Positions 49,598-58,189 of a stretch of 64,000 nt of DNA are shown here, piece by piece. The notes below the pieces were generated by a model, which saw nothing but the letters and a program-made list of their open reading frames with translations, had not been told where the DNA came from and did no database searches. A program made the translations under genes and the position numbers. The stretch's first letter is position 1; each line of letters starts with the position of its first letter. Source of the DNA: Mesorhizobium_G sp050247155 (lineage in GTDB: Bacteria; Pseudomonadota; Alphaproteobacteria; Rhizobiales; Rhizobiaceae); contig JBFWUS010000003.1 in NCBI GenBank assembly GCA_050247155.1, positions 65,693 to 129,692 on the forward strand, written 5' to 3'.

Positions 49598-50116
49598 ATG
49601 GACGATCGGCAGACAGCAATTCTGGCGGAGATACCGCGCATGCGGCGCTATGCGCGCGCCTTGCTGCGCGATTCCGACATGGCCGACGATCTGGTCCAGG
49701 ACAGCCTTGAGCGGGCGCTGAGCCGGCTCGAGAACTGGCGGTCCGGCGAAAGCCCGCGGCGGTGGCTGTTTACGATCATGCACCATCTTTTTGTCGATCA
49801 GTTTCGGCGATCGAAGCGGCGTGGCGAAACCGCCATGCTGCCACTCGACAACACCGAAGCTTTGTCGCAGCCGGCCGTGCAATTCGGTCATGCCGCCAAT
49901 GGCGAAGTGCTGAACGCACTCCAGCAGATCGGCGAGGACCGCCGCGCCGCCTTGCTGCTGGTCGCTGTCGAAGGTTTTTCTTATGCCGAAGCGGCGCAGA
50001 TGTTGGATATACCGGCAGGTACGGTCATGTCGCGCGTGTCGCGCGGCCGCGAAGAACTGCGTGCAGTGATGGATGACGCGCATCGCCGCAGGGCCATCAG
50101 GGTGGTCGAGACATGA
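49598..50116 (+). CDS. ECF sigma factor
   Basis: A 172-residue extracytoplasmic-function sigma factor. Region 2: RMRRYARALLRDSDMADDLV, then QDSLERALSRLENW; region 4: LLLVAVEGFSYAEAAQMLDI, then PAGTVMSRVSRGREEL. Its stop overlaps the anti-sigma start by 4 bases, the usual arrangement. I could not identify a confident autoregulated promoter in the 210 bases upstream. Confidence 0.93.
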   Translation: MDDRQTAILAEIPRMRRYARALLRDSDMADDLVQDSLERALSRLENWRSGESPRRWLFTIMHHLFVDQFRRSKRRGETAMLPLDNTEALSQPAVQFGHAANGEVLNALQQIGEDRRAALLLVAVEGFSYAEAAQMLDIPAGTVMSRVSRGREELRAVMDDAHRRRAIRVVET

Positions 50117-50898
50117 CCACGCGCGGCTATTCCGAACGCGATATCCACCTGGCGCTGGATGGCGAGTTGCCGGCGGACGATCGGCAGGGGTTCGATCGCT
50201 GGCTCGATGCGCATCCGGATATGAGAGCGCTGGAGCAGCGTTTCACTGACAACCGTGAGCAGTTGAAAGCTGGTCTGGACCCGATCCTCGACGAGCCTGT
50301 TCCGGAAAGGCTGTCGCGCCTCGTCGCGGCGTCGGATAAGATGCCTGCCAGCGGCAACCGGGTCTTGCGCTATGCCGCTGCTGCGGCGGCGCTGCTGGCG
50401 GTGGGCGGGCTTGCCGGCTATTTTGCCGCGCCGCGATTGAATTCCAATACGCCGGCGCTGGTACAGATGGCGGACAGCGCCATCGATGCGCACAATATCT
50501 ATTCGAACGAAAAGCTGCATGTGGTCGAGGTCGGGGCCGATCAGCGCGACCATCTGCAAGGTTGGCTGTCGAAGCGCGTCGGCGTGAAGCTGATCGCACC
50601 GGACCTGAAGAACCAGGGCTTTGAGCTGATCGGCGGGCGGCTGCTGCCGTCGGGCAAGAAGACGGCTGCGCAATTCATGTATCAGGACGCAACCGGCAAC
50701 CGCGTTTCGCTCTATGTCACGCGCGACGAGACCGGGGCGGATACCGGCTATCGTGTGCTGGAAGAAAACGGCTCGCGCGCCATCTATTGGCTCGACGGCG
50801 GTTATGGCTGCGCGGTGGCGGGCGCCGCGCCCGAAAAGCTGTTGTCGGCGATAGCCGACGCGACCTATTCGCAATTGCTGGCCGGCGACAAAAGCTGA
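50113..50898 (+). CDS. Membrane anti-sigma factor
   Basis: A 261-residue protein. The N-terminal cytoplasmic part (YSERDIHLALDGELPADDRQ) resembles anti-sigma domains without an obvious zinc motif. A single TM spans about 85-105 (VLRYAAAAAALLAVGGLAGY), followed by a periplasmic domain with KLHVVEVGADQRDHLQGWLS. It should hold the sigma factor until an envelope signal arrives. Directly co-translated with the sigma gene. Confidence 0.9.
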   Translation: MTTRGYSERDIHLALDGELPADDRQGFDRWLDAHPDMRALEQRFTDNREQLKAGLDPILDEPVPERLSRLVAASDKMPASGNRVLRYAAAAAALLAVGGLAGYFAAPRLNSNTPALVQMADSAIDAHNIYSNEKLHVVEVGADQRDHLQGWLSKRVGVKLIAPDLKNQGFELIGGRLLPSGKKTAAQFMYQDATGNRVSLYVTRDETGADTGYRVLEENGSRAIYWLDGGYGCAVAGAAPEKLLSAIADATYSQLLAGDKS

Positions 50899-50971
50899 CG
50901 AAGGTCACAGTAGACTCTCGCTTTTGTTGGCGACTGGCGAAATCTGCACGGCAGTTGCCCTTCTCCCGTTC

Positions 50972-51634
50972 TTACGGGGAGAAGGTGCCGGCAGGTGGAT
51001 GAGGGGCGGCGCGAACATTTGTAACGGCTCGCATCTTCTCCAACTCGCTGAATCGGCGCGTGAACGAGCGTTCGGCCGTGTTGGCGGCGAAGGGCGCGAG
51101 ATCCAACGTATCGGCCGAAAAGCCGCGCGGTCTTCCGAAGAATTTCGCTGCTTCGGCTGTGGAAAAGCCGGCAAGCTCCGTCGCTTCGAAATAGGCGGCG
51201 ATCTGATCGGCGCGCTTGATGTCGCTGACAAGGCGTTCCGGCAATTGGGACGGCAGGCCGAAGCGAAGATGCACCGCCGCCTGGAGCCTGGTTTCGATCA
51301 CTTTGTAGGCTCCGCCAATCACGGCCTTGAAGGGCGAGATCATGTCACCGATGACATATTCCGGCGCATCGTGCAGCAGTGCGGCAAGCAGTGCGTCGGG
51401 ATGCGCGCTTGGCACAAGGCGGGAAAAGATCGTCTCGACCAGCATGGAATGTTGCGCCACCGAAAAGGCGTGGTTGCCGGATGTCTGGCCGTTCCAGCGC
51501 GCGACGCGAGCCAGCCCGTGCGCGATGTCGGCGATCTCGATATCGAGCGGCGAGGGGCTGAGCAGATCGAGCCGCCGGCCCGACAACATGCGCTGCCAGG
51601 CGCGCGGCGGCGCACCGGTCTTGTCTGGCATCAC
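50972..51634 (-). CDS. HD-domain hydrolase (YfbR-like)
   Basis: A 220-residue HD phosphohydrolase. His in GNHAFSVAQHSMLVE, HD pair in LLHDAPEYVIGDMISPFK, and a later Asp in IKRADQIAAYFEATEL. Relatives such as YfbR are 5'-deoxynucleotidases. It overlaps the ygfZ gene by 4 bases. The start could be the second codon (MPDK). Confidence 0.85.
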   Translation of the reverse strand: MMPDKTGAPPRAWQRMLSGRRLDLLSPSPLDIEIADIAHGLARVARWNGQTSGNHAFSVAQHSMLVETIFSRLVPSAHPDALLAALLHDAPEYVIGDMISPFKAVIGGAYKVIETRLQAAVHLRFGLPSQLPERLVSDIKRADQIAAYFEATELAGFSTAEAAKFFGRPRGFSADTLDLAPFAANTAERSFTRRFSELEKMRAVTNVRAAPHPPAGTFSP

Positions 51635-52512
51635 ACGCCCTCGGCCCGGTCTTGCGGGAAGGTGAATTTCGCCCAGTCGGGAATGGCGAGTCCGACAGGC
51701 ACGGCTCCGCCGACGATCGGCTGGCCCGAGTCCATCGCCGCTTTGACCTTGTCGATGCGCGCGATCGCCAAGCCGCGCGAGCCGACGGTCGTGCCGAGTG
51801 TTCCGACCGACCGGCCGTCGGCCATCAGTTCGGCTCCGGCAGCCGGCAGCGGGCCGGCGCCGGTGGCGATGAGCACACGACGGCGGGCGGTACCGCGATG
51901 CTGCATGCGCGAGACAACCTCCTGGCCGATATAGCAGCCCTTACCGAAGCCGACGCCATTCATCTGGTCGAGCAGCACGTCGTGCGGGAAAGCGTCACCC
52001 AATTCGTAGTCGCTGCCGCTCTCGGCGATGCCGTGCTCGATGCGCAGCTTATCCCAGGCGGTGCGGTCGGCTGTACCAGATACGGCCGGACCGTAGAAGC
52101 GCGCCACATCCAGCTCCTTCGGGAATCGCGTATCCGCCATGGTGTTTGAATCAGGCGATGAATTTCCTGATTCGATGTTTGAGCTTGCACCGCTATCTGC
52201 CCAGCGCACCGACACTTTACGATCGTCATCGGCCGAAATCTCGACCTTGGCGCGCAGCCGGTAAAGCATCAGCCGGCGGGCAAAGTCGGGGATGACGTCG
52301 CACCGGCAATCGAGCGCGAGCCGCTGATCGCCATCGCGGAAAACAAGAAAATCGAACAGTATCTTGCCCTGTGGTGAGAGCAGTGCGCCGGGCTTCGCTT
52401 CGCCTGCTTTCAGAGCGTCGAGATCGGTCGTGATGATGTTCTGCAAAAAATGCTCTGCATCGAGCCCGGCAAGGGTGATCAGCGCGCGGTCTTCGAGCTG
52501 GACTGTAGGCAT
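51631..52512 (-). CDS. ygfZ: YgfZ/GcvT-like folate-binding protein
   Basis: About 293 residues from MPTVQLEDRALITLAGLDAE (an ATG 7 codons upstream is possible). The family signature KGCYIGQEVVSRMQHRG is intact. YgfZ binds tetrahydrofolate and supports iron-sulfur protein assembly or repair. It is first in a two-gene unit with the HD hydrolase and is divergent from the dihydroorotase-like gene. Confidence 0.92.
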   Translation of the reverse strand: MPTVQLEDRALITLAGLDAEHFLQNIITTDLDALKAGEAKPGALLSPQGKILFDFLVFRDGDQRLALDCRCDVIPDFARRLMLYRLRAKVEISADDDRKVSVRWADSGASSNIESGNSSPDSNTMADTRFPKELDVARFYGPAVSGTADRTAWDKLRIEHGIAESGSDYELGDAFPHDVLLDQMNGVGFGKGCYIGQEVVSRMQHRGTARRRVLIATGAGPLPAAGAELMADGRSVGTLGTTVGSRGLAIARIDKVKAAMDSGQPIVGGAVPVGLAIPDWAKFTFPQDRAEGV

Positions 52513-52596
52513 GGCGACGTACCGAGCTTGCAAACGGGGCGACCATTACGTAAGGCGCGGGCACTTCGCGGGCAAGAGCCAGATCGGGAGAGTGGC

Positions 52597-53928
52597 ATGG
52601 CGGCAACCTACGACCTCATCCTGAAGGGCGGCACGGTCGTCAACCATGACGGCGTGAGCCAACGCGACGTCGGTGTAAATAGCGGCCGCATCGCGGCCAT
52701 CGGCGATTTGATGCAGGCGTCCGCGGACCAGACAATCGATTGCCGTGGGCTGCATGTACTCCCCGGTGTCGTGGATAGCCAGGTGCATTTCCGCGAGCCG
52801 GGACTGGAGCACAAGGAAGACCTTCAGACAGGATCGCTGGCGGCGGTGCTCGGAGGCGTCACGGCGGTGTTCGAAATGCCGAACACCAAGCCGCTGACCA
52901 CCAGCGAGGAGACCCTTGCCGACAAGGTGCATCGCGCAACCGGCCGCATGCATTGCGACTTTGCCTTCTGGGTCGGCGGCACGCGCGACAATGCCAAGGA
53001 GGTCGGCGAGTTGGAGCGCCTGCCGGGCGCGGCCGGCATCAAAGTGTTCATGGGTTCGTCGACGGGCGACCTGCTCGTGGAAGACGATGACGGCGTGTTC
53101 TCGATTTTGAAGAACACGCGCCGCCGCGCCGCCTTTCATTCCGAGGACGAGTTCCGGCTGCGCGAGCGGCTCGGTGAACGCGTCGAAGGAGACCCGTCCT
53201 CCCATCCGGTTTGGCGCGACGAGATCGCCGCTCTGCAATGTACTGAACGTCTGGTGTCGGTCGCGCGGCGGGCGCGAGCACGCATCCACGTGCTGCATAT
53301 TTCCACCGCCGAGGAAATTGAGTTCCTCGCCGGGCAAAAGGATGTCGCGACCTGTGAGGCGACGCCGCATCACCTCACCCTGTCGGCAGACGACTATGCG
53401 ACGCTTGGAACATTGATCCAGATGAACCCGCCGGTGCGCGCGGCGCGCCATCGCGACGGCATCTGGCAAGGCATCGGCCAGGGTATCGTCGATGTACTGG
53501 GCTCCGACCATGCGCCGCACACGCTGGAGGAGAAGGCAAAGCCTTATCCGGCATCGCCGTCCGGCATGACTGGCGTACAGACGCTGGTGCCGATCATGCT
53601 CGATCATGTGAATGCCGGGCGGCTGTCGATCGAGCGCTTCGTCGATCTTGCCAGCCATGGCCCGAACCGCATTTTTGGGACGGCGCGCAAGGGCCGCATC
53701 GCGGTTGGCTACGATGCGGATTTCACTGTGGTCGACCTGAAGCGCGTTGAAACGATCACCAACGCTCAGGCCGGCTCAAAGGCCGGCTGGACGCCATATG
53801 ACGGGCGGCAGGTCATCGGCTGGCCGGTCGGCACGATCGTGCGCGGACTGCAGGTCATGTGGGAAGGCCAGCTGGTGACGCCGGCGCAGGGCAGGGTGGT
53901 GGAGTTCCAGGAGAGCCTCGCGGCCTGA
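52597..53928 (+). CDS. Dihydroorotase-family amidohydrolase
   Basis: A 443-residue class I dihydroorotase-like protein. The start at 52597 is chosen because upstream frame extends into ygfZ antisense. Metal-site residues are visible: VVDSQVHFREPG (Gln62, His64), carboxylated Lys149 in GIKVFMGSS, His181, His234 in HVLHIST and Asp304 in LGSDHAPHT. The canonical motif is HxH, so Gln62 replaces the first metal-binding His. I recall the QVH form as common in this rhizobial branch. It may be an active dihydroorotase variant or another cyclic amidase. Confidence 0.88.
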   Translation: MAATYDLILKGGTVVNHDGVSQRDVGVNSGRIAAIGDLMQASADQTIDCRGLHVLPGVVDSQVHFREPGLEHKEDLQTGSLAAVLGGVTAVFEMPNTKPLTTSEETLADKVHRATGRMHCDFAFWVGGTRDNAKEVGELERLPGAAGIKVFMGSSTGDLLVEDDDGVFSILKNTRRRAAFHSEDEFRLRERLGERVEGDPSSHPVWRDEIAALQCTERLVSVARRARARIHVLHISTAEEIEFLAGQKDVATCEATPHHLTLSADDYATLGTLIQMNPPVRAARHRDGIWQGIGQGIVDVLGSDHAPHTLEEKAKPYPASPSGMTGVQTLVPIMLDHVNAGRLSIERFVDLASHGPNRIFGTARKGRIAVGYDADFTVVDLKRVETITNAQAGSKAGWTPYDGRQVIGWPVGTIVRGLQVMWEGQLVTPAQGRVVEFQESLAA

Positions 53929-53944
53929 CGTATCTTGCAAACGA

Positions 53945-53972
53945 TATGCATCCAATATATATTCTATACATA
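53945..53972. promoter_or_regulatory. AT-rich imperfect palindrome upstream of BrnT
   Basis: A 28-base imperfect palindrome (TATGCATCCAATAT and its inverted half, 11 of 14 pairs matching) ending 10 bases before the BrnT start. Candidate autoregulatory operator for the BrnT/BrnA complex. Confidence 0.45.
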
Positions 53973-53982
53973 AAAGAGCGTC

Positions 53983-54249
53983 ATGGAAATTGATTGGAGC
54001 CCAGTCAAGAACGACGAATTGAAGGCCCGACACGGATTTGGTTTCGAGCGTGTTCTTGTCGCCCTGTCCGAAGGAGCGTTGCTGGATGAACGGTCGCATC
54101 CAAGCGAGCGATATGCGCATCAGCGGCAGCTTGTGGTCGACATAGACGGCTATGTCTGGATCGTTCCGTTCGTGACTGACGGCACGCGAGCCTTCTTCAA
54201 GACCATGTTTCCGAGCCGCAAGGACAAGAAGAAATATCTGGGAGATTGA
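53983..54249 (+). CDS. BrnT-family toxin
   Basis: An 88-residue RelE-like ribonuclease toxin: IDWSPVKNDELKARHGFGFE, HPSERYAHQRQLVVDIDGY and the C-terminal FFKTMFPSRKDKKKYLGD. The toxin gene precedes the antitoxin by one base, the standard BrnTA order. Confidence 0.85.
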   Translation: MEIDWSPVKNDELKARHGFGFERVLVALSEGALLDERSHPSERYAHQRQLVVDIDGYVWIVPFVTDGTRAFFKTMFPSRKDKKKYLGD

Positions 54250-54250
54250 G

Positions 54251-54523
54251 ATGGACCAGACAAGGACGGCTATGACCGACGAGGAAGAGCGTGATCTGAT
54301 CGAAAGTTCCGAACGCGGCGAGTGGGTATCGGTCGGCAATATCGAACGTCGACGTGCGCTTTGGCAGGAGGCCGCCAAAGCCGCCTTGGACGGCAAGCGT
54401 CAACGAATTTCCATATCGATCCCTGAACGCGACCTTGCCAGGCTGAAGGCGCGGGCCGCCGAGGAGGGGATGCCTTATCAGACGCTGATCAATTCGATCC
54501 TACACAAATATGTCAGCAGTTGA
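54251..54523 (+). CDS. BrnA-type antitoxin (ribbon-helix-helix)
   Basis: A 90-residue antitoxin. The toxin-binding N-terminal part is acidic (TDEEERDLIESSERGEWVSV), and the C-terminal ribbon-helix-helix reads RISISIPERDLARLKARAAE, then GMPYQTLINSILHKY. It neutralises BrnT and probably represses the operon. Confidence 0.85.
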   Translation: MDQTRTAMTDEEERDLIESSERGEWVSVGNIERRRALWQEAAKAALDGKRQRISISIPERDLARLKARAAEEGMPYQTLINSILHKYVSS

Positions 54524-54554
54524 GGGAGCCCGCTGGGAGCTACGAGGCCGACCC

Positions 54555-54622
54555 TAGAGCGATATGAGGTTAGATTGAACCATCGCCGGCAGAATGGTTC
54601 AATCTAACCTCATATCGCTCTA
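54555..54622. repeat. Perfect 29-base inverted repeat
   Basis: Arms 54555-54583 (TAGAGCGATATGAGGTTAGA...) and 54594-54622 are perfect inverted copies separated by 10 bases. It lies between the convergent antitoxin gene and the hypothetical at 54641. No T-run follows, so a dispersed element is likelier than a simple terminator, though it may act as one. Confidence 0.9.
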
Positions 54623-54640
54623 ACTCCGATCAGCTCTCCT

Positions 54641-55543
54641 TTACTCCCCCGTGACGAAAAACGCCCACTCGCCCGCGGGCGTGATGCCGAGACGGTAGAA
54701 GATATAGCTGTTGAAGGTCACCATCTCCTCGTAGTCGCCGGCGGTGATGATCTTGTAGAGCTCGACCCGCTGGCGCGGATTGAGCTTGTCAAGCGCCAGG
54801 CCGAAGAAATAGGGCCAGACATAAATATCTTCCTTCGTGCCGGCATTGAGGTGGACGTAGCCCGCTTCAAGGACCTCTTCCATGATGGCGAGAATCTCGC
54901 GGCCCTCACCGTCACCGGACGCGGCTTTCAGGAAGGCAATCGGGTCATCCGGCGTTTCGCTCAGCGACAGTTGCGGCGCGCGGCTGCCTGTGCCGACTAG
55001 CGGCCTGAGCTTTTCGATATCGCCGCTCTTGCTGGCTTCGATCAAAAGGTTACGCATCCGCCGCACGGGTTCAGGCAATTTTTCCACGTCGTATTCGACC
55101 GGCGGCGGCGGCGCATCGGGGTCGACATCGGGGCGCGCGATGCCGGCCTCTTCGCCGGGCGTGACGTTTGGATTCACGCCGGGCAGGGCATCATCCTGTG
55201 GCGTGTCCGGCTCGGGTTCCGTCGCCTCGTCGGCGTCTGGCACCGCAGGTGACATCGGATCGGGCAGCGGGATTTCCGGCTTCGTTTCGGCGGGAGGCGT
55301 CGCCTGCTTGTCGTCCGTCGCCGGAGCCTGACCGGAAGGAGCCGGAAGTTCCTCCCGCTTGATTTCGCTGAGTGCCCACGCCTGATTTGCGGAAACCATG
55401 AGCGGCGTCATCAGGAGGGCTGCCGTCACCAGGCAATGGACGACCGGTTTGACGGCTGAAGCAGGTTGGCGTGCGCCAGAAATCATTCCAGGGAGACTCC
55501 GCATCGACCCAAAGGCCATAGGGGATTGCGGATGGTCAATCAA
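54641..55543 (-). CDS. Secreted Pro-rich conserved hypothetical protein
   Basis: A 300-residue protein. A hydrophobic export signal is near residues 35-57 (VVHCLVTAALLMTPLMVSAN), so the true start may be internal (for example MRSLPGM). It is followed by a Pro/Glu/Asp-rich disordered stretch (60-140) and a folded C-terminal domain with VRRMRNLLIEASKSGDIEKL, EDIYVWPYFFGLALDKLNP and SYIFYRLGITPAGEWAFF. I recognise it only as a rhizobial conserved protein; it is probably periplasmic. Confidence 0.75.
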   Translation of the reverse strand: MIDHPQSPMAFGSMRSLPGMISGARQPASAVKPVVHCLVTAALLMTPLMVSANQAWALSEIKREELPAPSGQAPATDDKQATPPAETKPEIPLPDPMSPAVPDADEATEPEPDTPQDDALPGVNPNVTPGEEAGIARPDVDPDAPPPPVEYDVEKLPEPVRRMRNLLIEASKSGDIEKLRPLVGTGSRAPQLSLSETPDDPIAFLKAASGDGEGREILAIMEEVLEAGYVHLNAGTKEDIYVWPYFFGLALDKLNPRQRVELYKIITAGDYEEMVTFNSYIFYRLGITPAGEWAFFVTGE

Positions 55544-55590
55544 TTCAAAGCAATGTCAGAACGACTGCAAGGCGACCGCTTTTTAAACGC

Positions 55591-55854
55591 CTAGTGGCGC
55601 GTGCGCACCGGCTCGAAATCGCCTTCGAGAATGCTCTGTCGCATCTTGTCGAGTAACGCCAGCGTCGCTGGCTCGCCAGCGGTGCGCAGGCTCTCAGCGA
55701 GTGCGGTTGTCAGCGCGGCTTCGGCGACAATCTCCGGTTCGATGCCGGCGGACAGTGTTTCCGCCCAGGCTTCGGCGTGGCTTTCCACCGCCGTCAGGCG
55801 CTTTTCCTCGCGCACCAGGGCGTCGATATCCGTGACGCTGTGCTCAAAGCTCAT
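55591..55854 (-). CDS. Small conserved helical protein
   Basis: About 87 residues from MSFEHSVTDIDALVREEKRL (an ATG 5 codons upstream is possible). It is predicted to be nearly all helical and acidic, with no known domain. It starts alone in the minus direction between two exported-protein genes. Confidence 0.6.
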   Translation of the reverse strand: MSFEHSVTDIDALVREEKRLTAVESHAEAWAETLSAGIEPEIVAEAALTTALAESLRTAGEPATLALLDKMRQSILEGDFEPVRTRH

Positions 55855-55976
55855 TTTCCACCCTTTCAAGCCCCGCGGCCGAGCCGCATTTTAGCTTTCC
55901 CTTTAAGGTCCCATTAATTTCCTAGCACAGCGAAGTGGCACATGTGCGCCACAATGGTGAAAAAGTTAACGGGCTA

Positions 55977-56336
55977 CTAATTCCCATAGCGGCTGGCGAT
56001 TTCGCTGGAGATTGTTTCGCCTTCCTTGGTGTAGCGATTGATCGCCTCGACCGCCGACGACGTGCACACCGTGTAGGTGGTCTGAAAGGATCGATAGCCG
56101 CGGTTGAAACTGGCGATAAATTTTGCTCGTCGCTCGGCGTCGGGATTTTCTGAAGCTAGCAGCTTTTCCATCTCGTCGCGCCAACTCGTGCCGGCTTCGC
56201 CGCAGAGATTGCGCAGGAAGTGCAACGATCCCAGAATCTCGGCGAGGCGGTACAGTCCGCTGTCGAACGGCGCCTCCGCCGCACGCGCCGGCGAAACGGC
56301 CATCAAAGCCGCGACTATCGCTGAAACCACCCGCAT
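55977..56336 (-). CDS. TIGR02301-family exported protein
   Basis: About 119 residues starting MRVVSAIVAALMAVSPARAA (signal peptide). The mature part FDSGLYRLAEILGSLHFLRN, CGEAGTSWRDEMEKLLAS and FNRGYRSFQTTYTVCTSSAV fits the TIGR02301 family of alphaproteobacterial periplasmic proteins with two conserved cysteines. Function unknown. Confidence 0.82.
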   Translation of the reverse strand: MRVVSAIVAALMAVSPARAAEAPFDSGLYRLAEILGSLHFLRNLCGEAGTSWRDEMEKLLASENPDAERRAKFIASFNRGYRSFQTTYTVCTSSAVEAINRYTKEGETISSEIASRYGN

Positions 56337-56425
56337 AGGTCTTTTGTAAGCACGCAATTTGTCGGCGTGAAGGCGTGAGGTGGCGAATGGTTCGAACTCG
56401 ACCGGCCAAGAAGCATCAGGTGGAA

Positions 56426-56854
56426 TCAGCCAGCGTCCCGCGCTGCCGCGATCAGCTCCAGCGCGATCTTGTCCGTCGAGTCCGTCGTGGGCAGGCTCAT
56501 GATTTGGGCCTCGTCGAAGAACGCGGCTTCCTCGGCATCGTCTGCCGGAAACGGCTCACCCTCGACAGAGCCGGCGACAAAGACATGCAACTCATAGCCC
56601 GGCGCGCCTTCGCGCGGCGACGGGGGAATGTTCACGACCAGCAACGGCTTGAGGTCGTGGGCAATCACTCCCGTCTCTTCCAGCAGTTCGCGGCGTGCTG
56701 CTTCTTCCAACGTTTCGCCCGGCTCCACGCGGCCGCCGGGGAAGGCGTAAAGGCCCTTTGAGGGGCTGCGGCCGCGCTTGACGAGCAGCACCTTGCCGTC
56801 CCGCACGGCGGCAACGGACACGGCGGGGATGATGAGGGGAGGCTGTTCGGTCAC
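56426..56854 (-). CDS. NUDIX hydrolase
   Basis: About 142 residues from a GTG start (VTEQPPLIIPAVSVAAVRDG); an ATG-started frame to 56953 would overlap the divergent SRAP gene. The Nudix box GGRVEPGETLEEAARRELLE, then ETGV, is complete, so hydrolysis of a nucleoside diphosphate derivative is expected. The substrate is unknown (ADP-ribose and oxidised nucleotides are typical). Confidence 0.88.
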   Translation of the reverse strand: MTEQPPLIIPAVSVAAVRDGKVLLVKRGRSPSKGLYAFPGGRVEPGETLEEAARRELLEETGVIAHDLKPLLVVNIPPSPREGAPGYELHVFVAGSVEGEPFPADDAEEAAFFDEAQIMSLPTTDSTDKIALELIAAARDAG

Positions 56855-56924
56855 GGGCTGCTTTTGGCTGAATCGCTGAAACCTACTATATGCGGCCACG
56901 AAGAGACGAGAGCCAGCAAAGACA

Positions 56925-57689
56925 ATGTGCGGACGTTTCGCCCTGCTTCCCACGCCCGACGAGGTGGCCGAGGTTTTCGGCGTGATCGACCTCGAGGACT
57001 TTCCACCGCGCTACAACATAGCGCCGACGCAACCGATCCTGATCGTGACGGCCGGGCATCCGCGCGAACCGGGCTCCAACCTGCCCGAGCGGCGCTCGCT
57101 GCTGGTGCGCTGGGGTTTCATCCCGTACTGGGCAAAGGATCCCAAAAAGCTGCCGCTGATGATCAATGCCCGATCGGAGGAAGCGATCGAAAAGCCAGCG
57201 TTCCGTGCGGCGATGCGCCATCGGCGCGTGCTGGTGCCGACCTCCGGTTTCTACGAATGGAAAAAGCTCGGCCCGAAGGAAAGGCAGCCCTACTGGGTGC
57301 GACCCAGGAATGGCGGCGTGATCGCGTTCGCTGGGCTGATGGAGACCTGGCACGAGCCGGGCGGTTCCGAGATGGACACCGCCGCCATTCTGACCACAGC
57401 CGCGAACGACGATCTGAGGCCGATCCACGAGCGCATGCCGGTGGTGATCCGCCAGCAGGATTTCTCCCGCTGGCTGGACTGCCGCAATCAGGAGCCGCGC
57501 GACGTTGCCGACCTGCTGCACCCGGTCGAGCCCGGTTTCTTTGAGGCGATCCCGGTGTCGGACAAGGTCAACTCTTATCAGAATATGGGACCGGAAGTGA
57601 TCGAGCCGGCGCCGGCCACAAAGCGGCCGGAACAGCCGCCGCCGTCGAAACAGGCCGAAAGGCCGTCAGATCAACTCGATCTTTTCTGA
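56925..57689 (+). CDS. SOS response-associated peptidase (SRAP/HMCES-like)
   Basis: A 254-residue protein beginning MCGRFALLP, whose Cys2 forms a covalent link to abasic DNA sites after Met removal. Other active-site residues are in RYNIAPTQ, NARSEEAIEKPAFR, SGFYEWKK (Glu) and ERMPVVI with the preceding His. It protects single-stranded DNA abasic sites. The C-terminal 40 residues are Pro/Lys-rich and probably disordered. Confidence 0.93.
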   Translation: MCGRFALLPTPDEVAEVFGVIDLEDFPPRYNIAPTQPILIVTAGHPREPGSNLPERRSLLVRWGFIPYWAKDPKKLPLMINARSEEAIEKPAFRAAMRHRRVLVPTSGFYEWKKLGPKERQPYWVRPRNGGVIAFAGLMETWHEPGGSEMDTAAILTTAANDDLRPIHERMPVVIRQQDFSRWLDCRNQEPRDVADLLHPVEPGFFEAIPVSDKVNSYQNMGPEVIEPAPATKRPEQPPPSKQAERPSDQLDLF

Positions 57690-57694
57690 AACCT

Positions 57695-57847
57695 TCAGAC
57701 GGCCTTGGAGGCGGTCTTCTTGGCCGGCTTGCGCATGCACACCAGAGCAGCGGCGACAGCAGCCGGGCCGACAGGCCGATAATGCTTGGTCAAAGCGGCG
57801 TATTGAGCGCGGGCTCGGTCGGCTTCGCTCTTGATGATGGATGGCAT
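57695..57847 (-). CDS. Small basic conserved hypothetical protein
   Basis: A 50-residue frame starting MPSIIKSEADRARAQYAALT, with AGGGAAGAG just upstream as a ribosome site. The C-terminus is Lys-rich (KPAKKTASKAV). No known domain. Ends 5 bases from the convergent SRAP stop. Confidence 0.5.
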   Translation of the reverse strand: MPSIIKSEADRARAQYAALTKHYRPVGPAAVAAALVCMRKPAKKTASKAV

Positions 57848-58189
57848 TTTCTCTTCCCTGGTGCGTTTCATGTCGGCAGCGCCGATCCTGTTCAATTGGG
57901 ACCAAATCGTGACGTAACGGCACTTTAGCCGCCAAACTGGGCAATTTCATGTATATACATGTTTAATAAAATGTTATTGGGCAGGTGGTTTCGGGGCAGC
58001 ACGGAAAGACGCCCGCGCGATGTCGCTTGACGGCAACAGGGGCCTCGTCCATAAGCTCGCCCCATGAAAACGCCTTTTGCCATTATCGGCATTTGCATTA
58101 TCGGCTAGCGCTCGCGCTGGTCAGGTCGTTTTCGCCTTCTCGTTCACCGGACAGGACAAACGCCCAGGCCAGCAGGCCAGGGGAGATTT
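57848..58189. other. Intergenic region upstream of cysS with palindrome
   Basis: About 340 bases. A perfect 14-base palindrome CATGTATATACATG lies at 57948-57961, in an AT-rich stretch, and probably marks a promoter/operator for the small gene or for cysS. A 14-codon frame at 58064-58108 is noted under findings. Confidence 0.5.
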
